Assembly: GCF_024300645.1 (NCBI RefSeq)
Contig: NZ_CP101291.1
Location: 806,001-870,000 of the forward strand
DNA from: Alteromonas sp. LMIT006
GTDB taxonomy: Bacteria > Pseudomonadota > Gammaproteobacteria > Enterobacterales > Alteromonadaceae
Reading direction: 5' to 3'
Length of the DNA stretch: 64,000 bases
How positions within the stretch are numbered: position 1 is the first letter of the stretch; the number at the start of each line of letters is the position of its first letter. Made by a program: the position numbers and the translations under genes. Shown one piece after another: positions 37,359 through 44,836 of this stretch. The notes under the pieces were generated by a model. It did no database searches and was not told where the DNA came from. It was given only the letters and a program-made list of their open reading frames with translations.

Positions 37359-38168
37359 TTAAGCTGCCTTTAGCACAGCAGTTGGCGGTATACCGCCAAC
37401 TGCTGTATTGGGTCGTTCATTATTGTATAACCATAACCACTTCGTTGCCAACTCTTGTGCTTGAGCAACACTTTCAAACATATGCATGTTCAGCCATTCG
37501 TGTCTTACGGTTCGATTAAAACGCTCGACATAAGCATTCTGAGTCGGTTTGCCAGGTTGGATGTAAAGTAACGTTATGTGGCGGTTATTCGCCCAAATTA
37601 CGAGTTCATTCGAGATGTATTCGGGGCCGTTATCGCATCTAATGGCACTTGGTTTGCCTCGCCATTCAATTACTTGCTCTAGCGAACGAATAACTCGTGC
37701 GCTTGGCATAGATAAGTCCACATCAATCGCTAAGCCTTCACGATTGTAGTCATCAATGACATTAAACGTTCTTAAGCTGCGGCCATCAGCCAAGGTATCT
37801 GACATAAAATCCATTGACCACACTTGATTTTTCGCCAGCGGCACACTTAAGGCATCTGGTCTATCTCGTTTAATGCGTTTTCGCGGCTTTATCCGTAAGT
37901 TAAGTTCAAGCTCTCGGTAAATACGATAAACACGTTTGTGATTCCAACTAAATCCTTTGACGTTGCGCAAATACAAAAAGCACAAACCGAAACCCCACTG
38001 CTTGTTGGCTTCGGTCAATCGCAATAGCCAGTCTGCAACCAATGCATTTTCGCTTGATAGCAAAGGCACATAGCGGTAGCCACTTTCACTGATGTTGACG
38101 CAGGCACAGGCCAAACGAATACTAAACTGTCTGTCGGATACGAGTTTTTTCGCCATCTCGCGTCGCAA
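37359..38168 (-). CDS. IS407-like transposase OrfB
   Basis: 270 residues of DDE transposase. RREMAKKLVSDRQFSIRLAC is the usual start region of the IS407-group OrfB. The catalytic residues are in VWSMDFMSDTLADGRSLRTF, RCDNGPEYIS and NAYVERFNRTVRHEWL. Expression is probably by frameshift or coupling with orfA, whose stop lies 9 bases upstream in another frame. Intact. Confidence 0.92.
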   Translation of the reverse strand: MRREMAKKLVSDRQFSIRLACACVNISESGYRYVPLLSSENALVADWLLRLTEANKQWGFGLCFLYLRNVKGFSWNHKRVYRIYRELELNLRIKPRKRIKRDRPDALSVPLAKNQVWSMDFMSDTLADGRSLRTFNVIDDYNREGLAIDVDLSMPSARVIRSLEQVIEWRGKPSAIRCDNGPEYISNELVIWANNRHITLLYIQPGKPTQNAYVERFNRTVRHEWLNMHMFESVAQAQELATKWLWLYNNERPNTAVGGIPPTAVLKAA

Positions 38169-38176
38169 GAATGGCG

Positions 38177-38443
38177 TTACAGCTTTCCCTCAATGATCTC
38201 CTGTCGAATGTCTGCCTTAATACACTCTTCAGCATACATCTTTTTAAGACGCTTGTTCTCGTCCTCAAGTTCTTTAAGTCGCTTCAGCATCGAAGCGTCC
38301 ATACCGCCAAACTTTGCACGCCATTTATAAAACTGAGCGCTACTCATGCCATGCTCTCGACACAAATCAGGCACCGACACTCCGGCTTCGTTTTGTTTGA
38401 TCATTGCCATTATTTGGCTATCACTATATTTTGATTTACGCAT
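38177..38443 (-). CDS. IS407-like OrfA
   Basis: 88 residues with an HTH (KYSDSQIMAMIKQNEAGVSV, ...LCREHGMSSAQFYKWRAKFG) and a short coiled coil (LKRLKELEDENKRLKKMYAE). It matches the pattern of the degenerate orfA upstream of the M4 peptidase gene. It serves to bind the ends and regulate transposition. Confidence 0.92.
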   Translation of the reverse strand: MRKSKYSDSQIMAMIKQNEAGVSVPDLCREHGMSSAQFYKWRAKFGGMDASMLKRLKELEDENKRLKKMYAEECIKADIRQEIIEGKL

Positions 38444-38779
38444 TAGAAAACTCCTTCATTTTATTTTATTGGAATTTTCTACTTATGACTACTGTGGTTT
38501 AGTGGGGGGATTACAAGAGTGTAATCCTCCCGAAAAAAGAGAGCAGTTTTAACTAGAAAATTCCGCTACACTATTGAGCTCCGTAATTATTAATGGCTAT
38601 AGAGTTATAACAAATTCCCAACTTATCAGCCCAATACTTACTTCTTCTATTCAGATAAATGTAAGCTTTATCGTTATTTCATTTAACTAGATTGCGCCTT
38701 ATTAGAGCCTCTGTATCGCATTCTAAGAGGTTATTGCCCATATGGACTACTACTTTAATCTTTGCATAGATATACTCTT

Positions 38780-38869
38780 ATCTTGAGGTTTAGGTCGCTT
38801 TAGCCTGTGGGGTATGAAAGGCAACATTAAGAACAGCTAAGAAGTGTCTAGCTTATTGGTGTTGATTCA
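38780..38869 (+). pseudogene. 3' end of an IS3-family orfB, at the right edge of the island
   Basis: On the plus strand PVGYERQH, then after a frameshift EQLRSV-stop, followed by CTTATTGGTGTTGATTCA. This aligns with the inverted form of the IS ends at 27098 and 33615 (AGAAGTGTCTAG...TTACTGGTGGCGATACA) with a handful of mismatches. It is an old solo terminus. The stretch 38557-38780 before it shows nothing recognisable. Confidence 0.6.
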
Positions 38870-38961
38870 GACGGTTACACTTTATGTACGTTTAAGGTTA
38901 GTTTAAGCTAAAAATGTTAAGTTTTGTTTTATCTTGTAATGGGAAGATTATAAAGATCTTA

Positions 38962-40932
38962 ATGAACATAAGCAGTACGCAGCCATTTTTATCCAGCACC
39001 GGCCCCTACATTTATATCGCCCGTATGGTGTTAACTGGTCTTATCTTACTCAGTATTTCACGCCTAGGGTTAGTTACCTTATTCTATGACCGCGTTGCCG
39101 CTACCGATGAATTATTCACTATCTTTATTCAAGGAGTGCGCGCAGACATTATCTTAATGTCTATTCTCGCGGCCGTCCCCATTTTGCTATCGTTATTATT
39201 CGCAGGGCCTCTAACACACAAAGTCTGGTTCAACTTCACCTACCTGTGGGCCCTGGTTGGGCTGTGTGTGGTGGCATTTCTAGAACTCACAACCCCAATG
39301 TTCATTCAGCAATATGACATTCGCCCTAACCTATTGTTTGTCGAATATCTCAAATATCCAAAAGAAGTATTTTCAATGTTATGGGTCGGCTTTAAAGGCG
39401 CCATTGTGGGTGTCACCATTGGCTGCGTTATTGTCTTTATCGCGGCCAAACGCATTTTAACTGTCCCGCAATCGTTACAACATTCCTGGGGCTTAAAAAA
39501 GCGTCTACTAGTATGGCCTTTATGTGTGCTCTTAGTATTTGCCGGTATTCGCTCTACAACTGAACACCGGCCAGCAAATCCATCCTTGTTTGCTATAACC
39601 GCGGATTCAATGGTCAATTCACTGGTCATCAATTCAGGCTATTCATTGATTTATGCGTTATATAGCTTGCGCCATGAGAGCGAAAGCAGTGATGTCTACG
39701 GTGAACTCCCCGTTGATGAAATGACGCACCTCACGCGCGATTGGCCGTGGCTACAACACTATCAATACGACAGCGAACAACCCACCTTGCATTTTCAACC
39801 CGCGACCATTGAGCAAGAAACACCGCCTAACATAGTAATTATATTGCAGGAAAGCTTAGGCGCGACTTTCGTTGAATCTTTAGATGGAGTACCCGTGACA
39901 CCTGAGCTAGAAAAGCTCAAATCAGAAGGGATGTGGTTTGATAATCTATATGCTACCGGTACCCGTTCGGTGCGCGGCATTGAAGCGGTCATTGCGGGGT
40001 TTATGCCTACGCCTGCGCAAAGTACGGTTAAGCTATCTGGCAGTCAGCGAGACTTTTCTACATTAGCTTCAATATTATCTCCCCACGGTTACCACACTCA
40101 ATTTATCTACGGCGGCGAAGCCCATTTCGACAGTATGAGGAGCTTTTTTACTGGAAACGGGTTTGCCCAAGTGATCGACATAGCTGATATTAAATCCCCT
40201 GCTTTTGTTGGCAGTTGGGGAGCCAGTGATGAAGATTTGTTCCGCACTGCGCACGATAACTTTGTTGAACTCAACCAAGCAGGGCAACCCTTCTTTTCAT
40301 TGGTATTTACCTCGAGTAACCACGAACCGTTCGAATTCCCGGATGACAGAATTGAGTTATATGAACAACCTAAAGGCACTGCTAACAATGCGGTTAAATA
40401 CGCCGATTGGGCAATGGGGCAGTTCTTTGCACAAGCCAAGACCAGTGAATACTGGCAAAACACGATATTTTTAGTGGTGGCGGATCATGACAATCGTGTC
40501 TATGGCAGCAACTTGATCCCAGTAGAAAAGTTCCGCATTCCGGGTTTGATTATTGGGGGGCTAATTGAGCCTGAAGTTATTGAGCCAGTTGCTAGCCAAA
40601 TTGATCTTGCCCCTACGCTATTAAGCCTAGCCGGTATATCAACCTGTCACGTGATGGATGGAAGAGACTTCACTTTGGATAACCACAGTCCAGGTCGCGC
40701 TTTACTGCAATTTGAAAATCTATTCGCGTTAATGCAAGAACAAGAACTCACGATTTTACGGCCAGACTCAACACCTTTACACGCGCATTATGAAAAAGGC
40801 ACTAAAACTTTGAGCCTTACCGACAAGGGGATCACCGAGCAAGAGTACAAACGTGCAGTCGCTCATGTACAATTGCCGTCTTATCTATACCGCCAGAAGC
40901 TTTATCATCCAGCGGATAATTGTCAGCACTAG
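38962..40932 (+). CDS. LTA synthase family (sulfatase-fold) phosphoglycerol/phosphoethanolamine transferase
   Basis: About 656 residues: five N-terminal transmembrane segments (residues ~20-200) and a periplasmic alkaline-phosphatase/sulfatase domain. Catalytic features are NIVIILQESLGATF (metal site), the nucleophilic Thr in YATGTRSVRGIEAVIAGF, GGEAHFDSM, SNHEPFEFP and VVADHDNRV. Gram-negative members modify periplasmic glucans, lipid A or other glycans with phosphoglycerol from phospholipid head groups. The ATG at 38962 is preferred because it leaves a normal TM start; an ATG 16 codons earlier is possible. A GDPD-like gene follows after 34 bases, suggesting a common head-group pathway. Confidence 0.88.
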   Translation: MNISSTQPFLSSTGPYIYIARMVLTGLILLSISRLGLVTLFYDRVAATDELFTIFIQGVRADIILMSILAAVPILLSLLFAGPLTHKVWFNFTYLWALVGLCVVAFLELTTPMFIQQYDIRPNLLFVEYLKYPKEVFSMLWVGFKGAIVGVTIGCVIVFIAAKRILTVPQSLQHSWGLKKRLLVWPLCVLLVFAGIRSTTEHRPANPSLFAITADSMVNSLVINSGYSLIYALYSLRHESESSDVYGELPVDEMTHLTRDWPWLQHYQYDSEQPTLHFQPATIEQETPPNIVIILQESLGATFVESLDGVPVTPELEKLKSEGMWFDNLYATGTRSVRGIEAVIAGFMPTPAQSTVKLSGSQRDFSTLASILSPHGYHTQFIYGGEAHFDSMRSFFTGNGFAQVIDIADIKSPAFVGSWGASDEDLFRTAHDNFVELNQAGQPFFSLVFTSSNHEPFEFPDDRIELYEQPKGTANNAVKYADWAMGQFFAQAKTSEYWQNTIFLVVADHDNRVYGSNLIPVEKFRIPGLIIGGLIEPEVIEPVASQIDLAPTLLSLAGISTCHVMDGRDFTLDNHSPGRALLQFENLFALMQEQELTILRPDSTPLHAHYEKGTKTLSLTDKGITEQEYKRAVAHVQLPSYLYRQKLYHPADNCQH

Positions 40933-40966
40933 GTATTGATTAGCATAGGTTACGGAAATTAGTTTA

Positions 40967-41791
40967 ATGAAAAAGCACTATATTGCACTCGGCTTGTTTA
41001 TCGCATGCATTGCTAGCTATCAGATTACAGTGGCCTATGTTGATAACCAACTAGCGCTGCGACAATCAGCACTTTCACTGGATTATTGTGACAAAGCTTG
41101 GTCAACCCGCGGCTTGGTCACCGACTCAAGTATTCGATTACAGCAAGCCAATTCGATTGAGGCCATCAATTTGGCTATCGATAACGGCGCTCGAGGCGTT
41201 GAAGTTGACGTGTATTTTGATGTGGAGATGGGGCAGTATGTTGTCAGTCACGATAAGCCCTATAACCTTAAAAATGGTGAGCTGTTATCACTGGAAAAGC
41301 TTTTCGCGCAATTACAGAAGCCTATTTATATGTGGCTAGACTTTAAAAAGCTTACGCGCCTAAACACAAAAGAAGTGGCACAAGCCGTTGCGCGGCTAAC
41401 GGCGATTACGGTAAATACTGCGATGGCAAATAAAGTGGTAATAGAAACAGAGCACCCGGTTAAACTGGCCGCCTTCAGCGACGCAGGTTTTATGACCATG
41501 CTGGATACTCAGCCGCTACCGGAGTCGTATATCGGCACCGCGTTTGTGCACAACTTCTATAAATTAGTGTATTACTTCTTCGATTTTACCGTAATGGGCA
41601 CTAACTTCGGCAAGCTAGACGATCCGGTTTATAACTCTGTCAGTGAAGACGTACTGCGTGATGTACCGATGTTTATTTACCATGTCCCCAATGACAAAGC
41701 GCTAATTACCCGACTTGCGCGCATGGGGAATGTGCAGGTTGTGTTGAATACCGATGAAACTGCAAACGCTTTTGTATTGCCCGGCTGTTAG
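40967..41791 (+). CDS. GDPD-like/PI-PLC-fold phosphodiesterase, exported
   Basis: A 274-residue protein with an N-terminal signal anchor (KKHYIALGLFIACIASYQI). The TIM-barrel pattern of glycerophosphodiester phosphodiesterases is visible: ...TRGLVTD, ANSIEAINLAIDNGARGVEVD (x-E-x-D metal pair), YVVSHDKP, IYMWLDFKK. The usual first catalytic His of the HRG motif is Thr here (STRG), while the second His (SHD) and the E-V-D metal ligands remain. It could have altered chemistry or be a binding protein. Located directly downstream of the LtaS-like gene, probably one operon. Confidence 0.7.
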   Translation: MKKHYIALGLFIACIASYQITVAYVDNQLALRQSALSLDYCDKAWSTRGLVTDSSIRLQQANSIEAINLAIDNGARGVEVDVYFDVEMGQYVVSHDKPYNLKNGELLSLEKLFAQLQKPIYMWLDFKKLTRLNTKEVAQAVARLTAITVNTAMANKVVIETEHPVKLAAFSDAGFMTMLDTQPLPESYIGTAFVHNFYKLVYYFFDFTVMGTNFGKLDDPVYNSVSEDVLRDVPMFIYHVPNDKALITRLARMGNVQVVLNTDETANAFVLPGC

Positions 41792-41836
41792 GTAATTAAT
41801 CAGCTAACACCGGATTTTTAATAAACAAAATATCCA

Positions 41837-42001
41837 TCAGAATCGCCGGATCCCACTCGTTGTTTCATTGTATTTGAGTATCAGACCTTGGGAGTTTGCT
41901 CTTTGAGAAGTGACGGTACAATAAAGCTTAAAATCCTCTCCTCTTTCATAGCCAAACGCATCTAAAATTTCCGCGCTCTTCTTTTTCGAGCTGAATTCCC
42001 T
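41837..42001 (-). pseudogene. Possible C-terminal gene remnant
   Basis: A minus-strand open stretch of about 54 codons with protein-like composition (REFSSKKKSAEILDAFGYER, ...DFKLYCTVTSQRANSQGLIL). It is preceded by a stop and has no start codon. No family recognised. It sits in the gap between the GDPD-like gene and dgkA and may be nothing. Confidence 0.3.
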
Positions 42002-42016
42002 CTATCTAGGATGCCA

Positions 42017-42382
42017 TTAAAAAAGAACTGCTAACCAGATGCATATGGCTATCACTATACTCACTAATACTGCGGCAGACCCTAAATCTTTCGCTAAACC
42101 TGACAGTGGATGTATTTCTAATCCAACACGGTCAACTACCGCTTCAATCGCAGTATTTACTATCTCGGTAAACATAATGAACAGTACCGCAATGATAAGT
42201 ATGAGTTGTTCTTTCAGTGTGATATTGAACAAGAAAGTTACGGGGAACGACATTATAAGCAACAGTAATTCTTGCCTAAATGCGGCTTCATTCTTTAGGA
42301 GCCACTTGAACGCTCTGGTTGAATTCAATGTTGCGAGATACACTCGTTTAAGACCTTTTGGTTTGTTTTTACTATCAAACAC
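42017..42382 (-). CDS. dgkA: Diacylglycerol kinase DgkA
   Basis: A 121-residue trimeric inner-membrane enzyme phosphorylating diacylglycerol to phosphatidic acid. Motifs: TRAFKWLLKNEAAFRQELLL with the catalytic Glu, IMFTEIVNTAIEAVVDRVG with the metal-binding E-x-x-N, and HPLSGLAKDLGSAAVLVSI. It starts 3 bases after eptA. The pairing makes sense: EptA takes phosphoethanolamine from phosphatidylethanolamine and leaves diacylglycerol, which DgkA recycles. Confidence 0.95.
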   Translation of the reverse strand: MFDSKNKPKGLKRVYLATLNSTRAFKWLLKNEAAFRQELLLLIMSFPVTFLFNITLKEQLILIIAVLFIMFTEIVNTAIEAVVDRVGLEIHPLSGLAKDLGSAAVLVSIVIAICIWLAVLF

Positions 42383-42385
42383 GGA

Positions 42386-44068
42386 TTAATTTACTCCTTG
42401 AGCAGTTGTTGGTGACTTTGCTTTTGCGACCGAAATATCATTATTACACTGGTTAAAAGGGTTCTTTTCAGGTTGATAAACTTTTGAATTAACCTGCATT
42501 TCAGCTAATAAAATATCGAACACATTGTCATGAGATATAGGTTGTTCTTTAATATCCTTCAAACAATCTAACTTGGCTTTGTGATGCAACTGATCTCCCC
42601 AGTAAATCAATGGTACTTTTGTTTGTTCTTCTGGTGCAAAAGCATAAGGTAAGCCATGTAAATAGACGCCACTTTCGCCCAAAGATTCTCCGTGATCAGA
42701 GACATAAATCATTGATGTTTTGATATTGTTCTTATTGCTCAATGCCTCAAGTTCTGTGATGATTTCTGACAAGACCAAATCGGTATAAGCAATCGTGTTG
42801 TTGTAGGTATTAACCAGTTCTTCTTGACTACAATTTTGGATATCACTACGTTGACAGTCAGGAGAAAATACTCGTTTGTTTTTGGGGTAGCGTTTGTAGT
42901 AAGTTGGTCCGTGAGAGCCAATCATATGTAACACAATCAACGTATTGTCGCTTTTTAACGAATGTAGTTTATTTCTTAATGCTTCAACCAACACCTCATC
43001 AAAGCAATATACACCATCACATAATGGCTTATTACTATTTGTTGAAATTTGCTCAGTTTTGACACGAGCGCAGACACCCTTACAGCTACCATTATTGTTA
43101 CTAATCCAAAATACTTCAGCCCCAGCCAAATGAATTAAATCAATAGCATTCTGTTGGGCTGTAGCCGCTCGTTTTTCATAGTTTTCTTTGTTTAGTCTAG
43201 AAAACATACAGGGAACTGATACTGCTGTTGCTGTGCCACAGGAGGTAACATCTTTAAATGAAACAACGCCTAAGTCTTTGGTTTGGCTATTGGTCGGTTT
43301 GTCATAACCATTTAGAGAAAAGTTTTGGGCGCGAGCTGTTTCACCAAGCACCAAAACGGTAATGCTTTTAGTGTTTTTCGGACTAGAAATAGTTGGTGAA
43401 GTATCTAGTAAAGTAAACTTTAAAGGCGGATAGAGATAATTTTTGTTTGCATATTTCACAGTAGAATCAATTAACGCATAGGGAGTTAAATAGCCGATCA
43501 AATCACGGTTATTTCTTCCAATTGATGCATAGCTAGAATAAAAAACGATTGTTATTAAAAAAATGGTTGCAAAACTACCAATGATTAACTTTGCTCTGGA
43601 TAGCAACTCTCCCATAAAGGATGAATATGTGAGCTTTACTTTCGCAATCAGTATTGATGGCAGAATACCTAAGACAACAAAAAATACACAAGCAGAAAAA
43701 TTAACATATGAGAGTGCTTCGGCTCTGTCAGTTTCAAATGTGTTTTGTATCATCCCATAATCAAAAACAATGCCGTAGGTCACTGTGCTATAAAAAACAA
43801 GGGAAGATGTGAGTACTAGTAGTATTAGTATAGGTTTAGTTATCCAGCGAAATGCAAAGAAACATTGAATGATTATCGATAATGACAGGAGAAATATTGG
43901 GACAGATAGTAAAAAGAAAATATTATATTCACTAAGTGCCACTATTGCAGAAGACGTTTTTAAAATAAACGGAGAGTTCAACACCAATGTTACATACGCA
44001 CAAGTGAACATTACTAACTGATTGGTGGTTAGTGTGATATTTTTTAGAAAAACTAAAGCCTTGTTCAT
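42386..44068 (-). CDS. eptA: Lipid A phosphoethanolamine transferase EptA
   Basis: A 560-residue EptA/MCR-type enzyme: five N-terminal transmembrane helices and a periplasmic hydrolase domain. ITVLVLGETARAQNFSLNGY carries the zinc Glu, DVTSCGTATAVSVPCMFSRL carries the Thr nucleophile (about residue 280), and the later zinc site is YVSDHGESLGE and HGLPYAFAPEEQTKVP. Disulfide-type cysteines surround the nucleophile as in EptA. It adds phosphoethanolamine to lipid A phosphates and lowers affinity for cationic peptides such as polymyxin. It forms an operon with the truncated POTRA gene upstream and dgkA downstream. Confidence 0.94.
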   Translation of the reverse strand: MNKALVFLKNITLTTNQLVMFTCAYVTLVLNSPFILKTSSAIVALSEYNIFFLLSVPIFLLSLSIIIQCFFAFRWITKPILILLVLTSSLVFYSTVTYGIVFDYGMIQNTFETDRAEALSYVNFSACVFFVVLGILPSILIAKVKLTYSSFMGELLSRAKLIIGSFATIFLITIVFYSSYASIGRNNRDLIGYLTPYALIDSTVKYANKNYLYPPLKFTLLDTSPTISSPKNTKSITVLVLGETARAQNFSLNGYDKPTNSQTKDLGVVSFKDVTSCGTATAVSVPCMFSRLNKENYEKRAATAQQNAIDLIHLAGAEVFWISNNNGSCKGVCARVKTEQISTNSNKPLCDGVYCFDEVLVEALRNKLHSLKSDNTLIVLHMIGSHGPTYYKRYPKNKRVFSPDCQRSDIQNCSQEELVNTYNNTIAYTDLVLSEIITELEALSNKNNIKTSMIYVSDHGESLGESGVYLHGLPYAFAPEEQTKVPLIYWGDQLHHKAKLDCLKDIKEQPISHDNVFDILLAEMQVNSKVYQPEKNPFNQCNNDISVAKAKSPTTAQGVN

Positions 44069-44077
44069 TATTACACC

Positions 44078-44587
44078 TTAAAATGAATACTGCTCATTGG
44101 TAAACGATTCAAGCTCAGCGTCTATACCCAAGCCTAAGAAATTCCTGTCTTTGATGCCAATAGCGTATTTATTCTTTCCCCCCTTACGGCCAAAATCTAC
44201 TGTAGGCATTAGTGACCAGTTATCCCATGTTTCAACTGTGATTTTGTCAGAGTTCTCGTTTCGAGATACTCGTGTATCTCTTATGTATTTTTTACCTCTG
44301 AGGTGGCGTTCCAGTTCCTCAAGATCTGCTTGGCTTACATCGCACTTTTTGATGAAAAATGCAGCTTCATTGTAAAGCGTTTTATTTTTGGTTTTGATAT
44401 GAAAAAAGTTAGCCCAGCGATGGAGAAAAATGGTGTCGGGGTCTTCTAGATTAAAAATATCGTTAGTCTTTAATTCTATTTTATCTTTTTGATTACAATT
44501 ATCGTAAGTTACATCTGCTGCTTGTACTCTATAAGTTAAACAAATTAGCGATGTTGCAAATAGGCTGATAACAAAATGCTTATTCAT
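44078..44587 (-). CDS. Exported POTRA/Omp85-like protein, apparently truncated
   Basis: 169 residues with a Sec signal (NKHFVISLFATSLICLTYRV, then QA). One POTRA-like module covers residues ~55-130 (LYNEAAFFIKKCDVSQADLE, ...IRDTRVSRNE, DKITVETWDNWSL). It then begins an outer-membrane barrel (MPTVDFGRKGGKNKYAIGIK, DRNFLGLGIDAELES) but stops after the first strands. Omp85-type relatives continue for about 300 residues. Either the barrel has been lost by deletion, or only the periplasmic part is kept. The stop is 9 bases before eptA, so it heads that operon. Confidence 0.65.
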   Translation of the reverse strand: MNKHFVISLFATSLICLTYRVQAADVTYDNCNQKDKIELKTNDIFNLEDPDTIFLHRWANFFHIKTKNKTLYNEAAFFIKKCDVSQADLEELERHLRGKKYIRDTRVSRNENSDKITVETWDNWSLMPTVDFGRKGGKNKYAIGIKDRNFLGLGIDAELESFTNEQYSF

Positions 44588-44702
44588 AAATCTACCTCTT
44601 CTGAGTATGACTTTATGGTAATTTTGTTAACTTAAGATTTGCTTAGATTAAACTGATAATTGGCAAAGTTTTGCATTTTGTGCTATTTGAAATGGGGGGG
44701 AT

Positions 44703-44736
44703 TACCTCCTCAAATACCTCCTCAAATACCTCCTCA
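44703..44736 (+). repeat. 12-bp tandem repeat TACCTCCTCAAA (2.8 copies)
   Basis: Copies at 44703-44714 and 44715-44726 are perfect; the third (44727-44736) diverges after ten bases. It lies between the divergent POTRA gene and DUF5666 gene, directly after a G-run (GGGGGGGATTAC). Likely a slippage-prone microsatellite near promoters; on the minus strand it provides GAGGAGGTA motifs. Confidence 0.8.
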
Positions 44737-44836
44737 GCTCTTTATTTCTCTATATAGGGCTATTGCCCTATGGTTTTTTCTCAGTTCACTTCTATACTTA
44801 AAGCATAATTTAAGTAGTAAAAAGGACCCGTAGATT

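Larger units (their letters stand above)
37316..38515 (-). mobile_element. Complete IS407-group IS3-family element (1200 bp)
   Basis: Inverted ends TGTAATCCCCCCA (37316) and TGGGGGGATTACA (ending 38515), flanked by a 4-bp target duplication AGAG (37312-37315 and 38516-38519), the size typical of this group. It encodes orfA and orfB on the minus strand, both open, so it is probably active or recently so. The sequence just outside the right duplication, TGTAATCCTCCCG, resembles the element's own terminus. Confidence 0.92.
36834..38556 (+). pseudogene. Unknown gene split by the IS407-like element
   Basis: The left part (36834-37315) and the short right part (38520-38556) join in frame if the 1200-bp IS and one copy of the AGAG duplication are removed. 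That restores a protein of about 172 residues ending MKIKKSVILPKKESSFN. The N-terminus (MTKQEIKKYAKENKCSIREA, ...QRRLG) looks like a small helix-turn-helix. The rest is acidic with no recognised family (SGDYNPSIIPLINFDMDDVF). As it stands the gene is truncated to 166 residues with a tail encoded by the IS end. GGTGAAAATT precedes the ATG. Confidence 0.65.
26817..38869. mobile_element. Remnant of a second, tandem element with secondary insertions
   Basis: Starts with a left end like that of element 1: paired CTACCA-type repeats at 26882-26899, the G-rich block at 26935, and a leader-peptide gene at 27069. The rest has been rearranged: IS remnants, an RND cluster, an integrase C-terminal fragment, an HNH fragment and unknown genes. 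No third att copy was found by eye. The right limit is taken at the IS terminus ending at 38869, after which envelope genes start; this limit is inference. Confidence 0.6.
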
